A stretch of 64,000 bases of DNA, taken from the NCBI GenBank assembly GCA_008360955.1, contig LUCM01007902.1, positions 240,148 through 304,147 of the forward strand, in the 5' to 3' direction. Of the stretch, positions 63,150-64,000 are shown piece after piece. A program made the position numbers and the translations under genes. Source of the DNA: Fasciolopsis buskii (taxonomy: Eukaryota > Platyhelminthes > Trematoda > Plagiorchiida > Fasciolidae). Below the pieces are notes generated by a model. The model made no database searches. It had not been told where the DNA came from and worked only from the letters and a program-made list of their open reading frames with translations. Positions within the stretch are counted from its first letter, which is position 1, and every line of letters starts with the position of its first letter.

Positions 63150-64000
63150 TGTCAAAATTTCACCGGCCGGGGCCAGTTTTCGTAAAGGTACATTTTCCCT
63201 TGTCGTCGGGCAGCTTGATACGAGCATACTGTAGGTTGCAGTTGATGACCTCGACCTCTCCAACCAAGGGGTCAAACTCGAATGATCGATCTGATTGTTT
63301 AAGTGGCGAGGAGCCAGAAACCATGAGCCAGGTTGGTACAGAGGTGCCCGTGGTTGGTCACCGAGGAAAATTGAAGTCTCCCTGCGATACGATGATCCGA
63401 AAGTTGTAGTTTGCTAACTCCTGTCACGGTTTTGTCGGTGTTAAATAATACCATATTTTGTAACAGTTCAGAGAAATCGCTCTAGGCTTTGACCGTGATT
63501 TGCCTTTTTTAAACCACAAACTACGACATTTCTCATCTAATTGAAAATATCCTTGATACCTTCCATGCTTGGAACTTCGTCAGTGGTGCGCTAAAAGCAA
63601 GCAACACCGTTAGTTACCCCGAAGGGTGAGTCGGAACTGATAAATATTCCCATGGGCTTCAAACGCAGTATATGGGTTCTCTTGGATAGCAATGGGATTC
63701 TGGTGGTAGACACTTCAAATCGGATGTGCTGAATAATTTGGAGTCCAATATATACCTAGCCATTTTATCGGTTCTCGGTAGTGGGTGAGCGTCCAGATAT
63801 GTAAATCATTGATTTCTTGGCTGTAATCTACAACCATTCACTTCTTAAGGGTTATACTCTTGGTCACTAGGATATGTGCCTTTCGGAGGGAGCTAGACGG
63901 TCCAAGGATACGATGTTTCATGAGACGTTGGATTCCGGGAAGGATGAATCTTTCACCGTCTTCAGAGTATCTGCGGGGGTTGGCGACAATGGATTTGTAG
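63150..64000 (-). mobile_element. Ty3/gypsy (CsRn1-like) pol relic, cut by window edge
   Basis: Minus strand, starting at the window edge. The frame reads RRYSEDGERFILPGIQRLMK, then SSSLRKAHILVTKSITLKK, a stop, MVVDYSQEINDLH, and after a shift SVYHQNPIAIQENPYTAFEA and HGNIYQFRL. These are RT blocks in order, including 'VTK...KK.MVVDYSQ.IN' and 'YHQ.P...PYTAFEA.G..YQF', which I associate with the CsRn1 group of flukes. Near 63540 MEGIKDIF-like sequence ends the RT. Then at 63290-63150 come DPLVGEVEVINCNLQYARIK and, in another frame, ENVPLRKLAPAGEI, which resemble the C-terminal end of this group's integrase. RNase H and the integrase core are missing, so a large internal deletion joins the RT to the pol end. 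The 5' part lies beyond 64000. Confidence 0.8.

Noticed and set aside
1..64000. CRISPR arrays, bacterial operons, riboswitches or phage modules
   Set aside because: No regularly spaced direct repeats, ribosome-binding sites or tightly packed genes; the content is eukaryotic.

Overview
The window looks like nuclear DNA from an animal with a large, repeat-rich, AT-rich genome. The mobile-element mix points to a flatworm, most likely a digenean fluke: several LINE lineages, a Penelope-like GIY-YIG endonuclease, two kinds of Ty3/gypsy, a probable BEL/Pao fragment, a Mutator-like transposase and tRNA-derived short repeats. One Ty3/gypsy fragment reads like the fluke CsRn1 group. The species assignment is inference. 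Open frames are short, no operon-like packing is seen, and one exon starts at a good splice acceptor. A 942-base run of Ns (52482-53423) and a single N at 59373 mark assembly joins.

Layout. Positions 1-5119 look intronic. The only convincing host coding exon is 5120-6249 (+), the last exon of a gene. It encodes a disordered Ser/Thr/Pro-rich tail ending in Ser-Phe-Val, a class I PDZ-ligand pattern. From 6250 to about 10760 nothing is recognised. A decayed LINE reverse transcriptase (RT) lies at 10760-11170 (-). A foldback tRNA-like repeat (18378-18756) sits just before a long decayed LINE (18960-20880, +), which can be followed from endonuclease to the C-terminal region. A second tRNA-like short repeat is at 22547-22720.

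The middle holds a Ty3/gypsy relic (27830-29420, -) flanked by a diverged direct repeat (27033-27290 and 30340-30560). A possible immunoglobulin-domain exon follows (about 35340-35605, -), then another tRNA-like repeat copy and a CR1-like LINE relic (36560-38010, -). Two more LINE relics lie at 43260-43620 and 43826-44980 (+), and a BEL/Pao-like fragment at 51390-51770 sits between two copies of an unclassified repeat.

The right end is densely nested. A Mutator-like transposase relic with an N-terminal zinc finger lies at 53850-55060 (-). A CR1-like LINE is in pieces (RT at 56950-58860, endonuclease at 60080-60340, all -). A head-to-head pair of Penelope-like 3' ends (58955-59655) is inserted between the LINE pieces. 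Then come a LINE endonuclease fragment (61720-62140, +), a second foldback tRNA-like repeat with near-perfect terminal inverted repeats (62509-62833), and a second Ty3/gypsy relic running off the window edge (63150-64000, -).

Every mobile element carries stops or frameshifts, so none appears able to move by itself. Nothing here works as a pathway: the window is the 3' end of one gene followed by a graveyard of elements. Family calls rest on motifs read by eye; no alignment or database search was possible.
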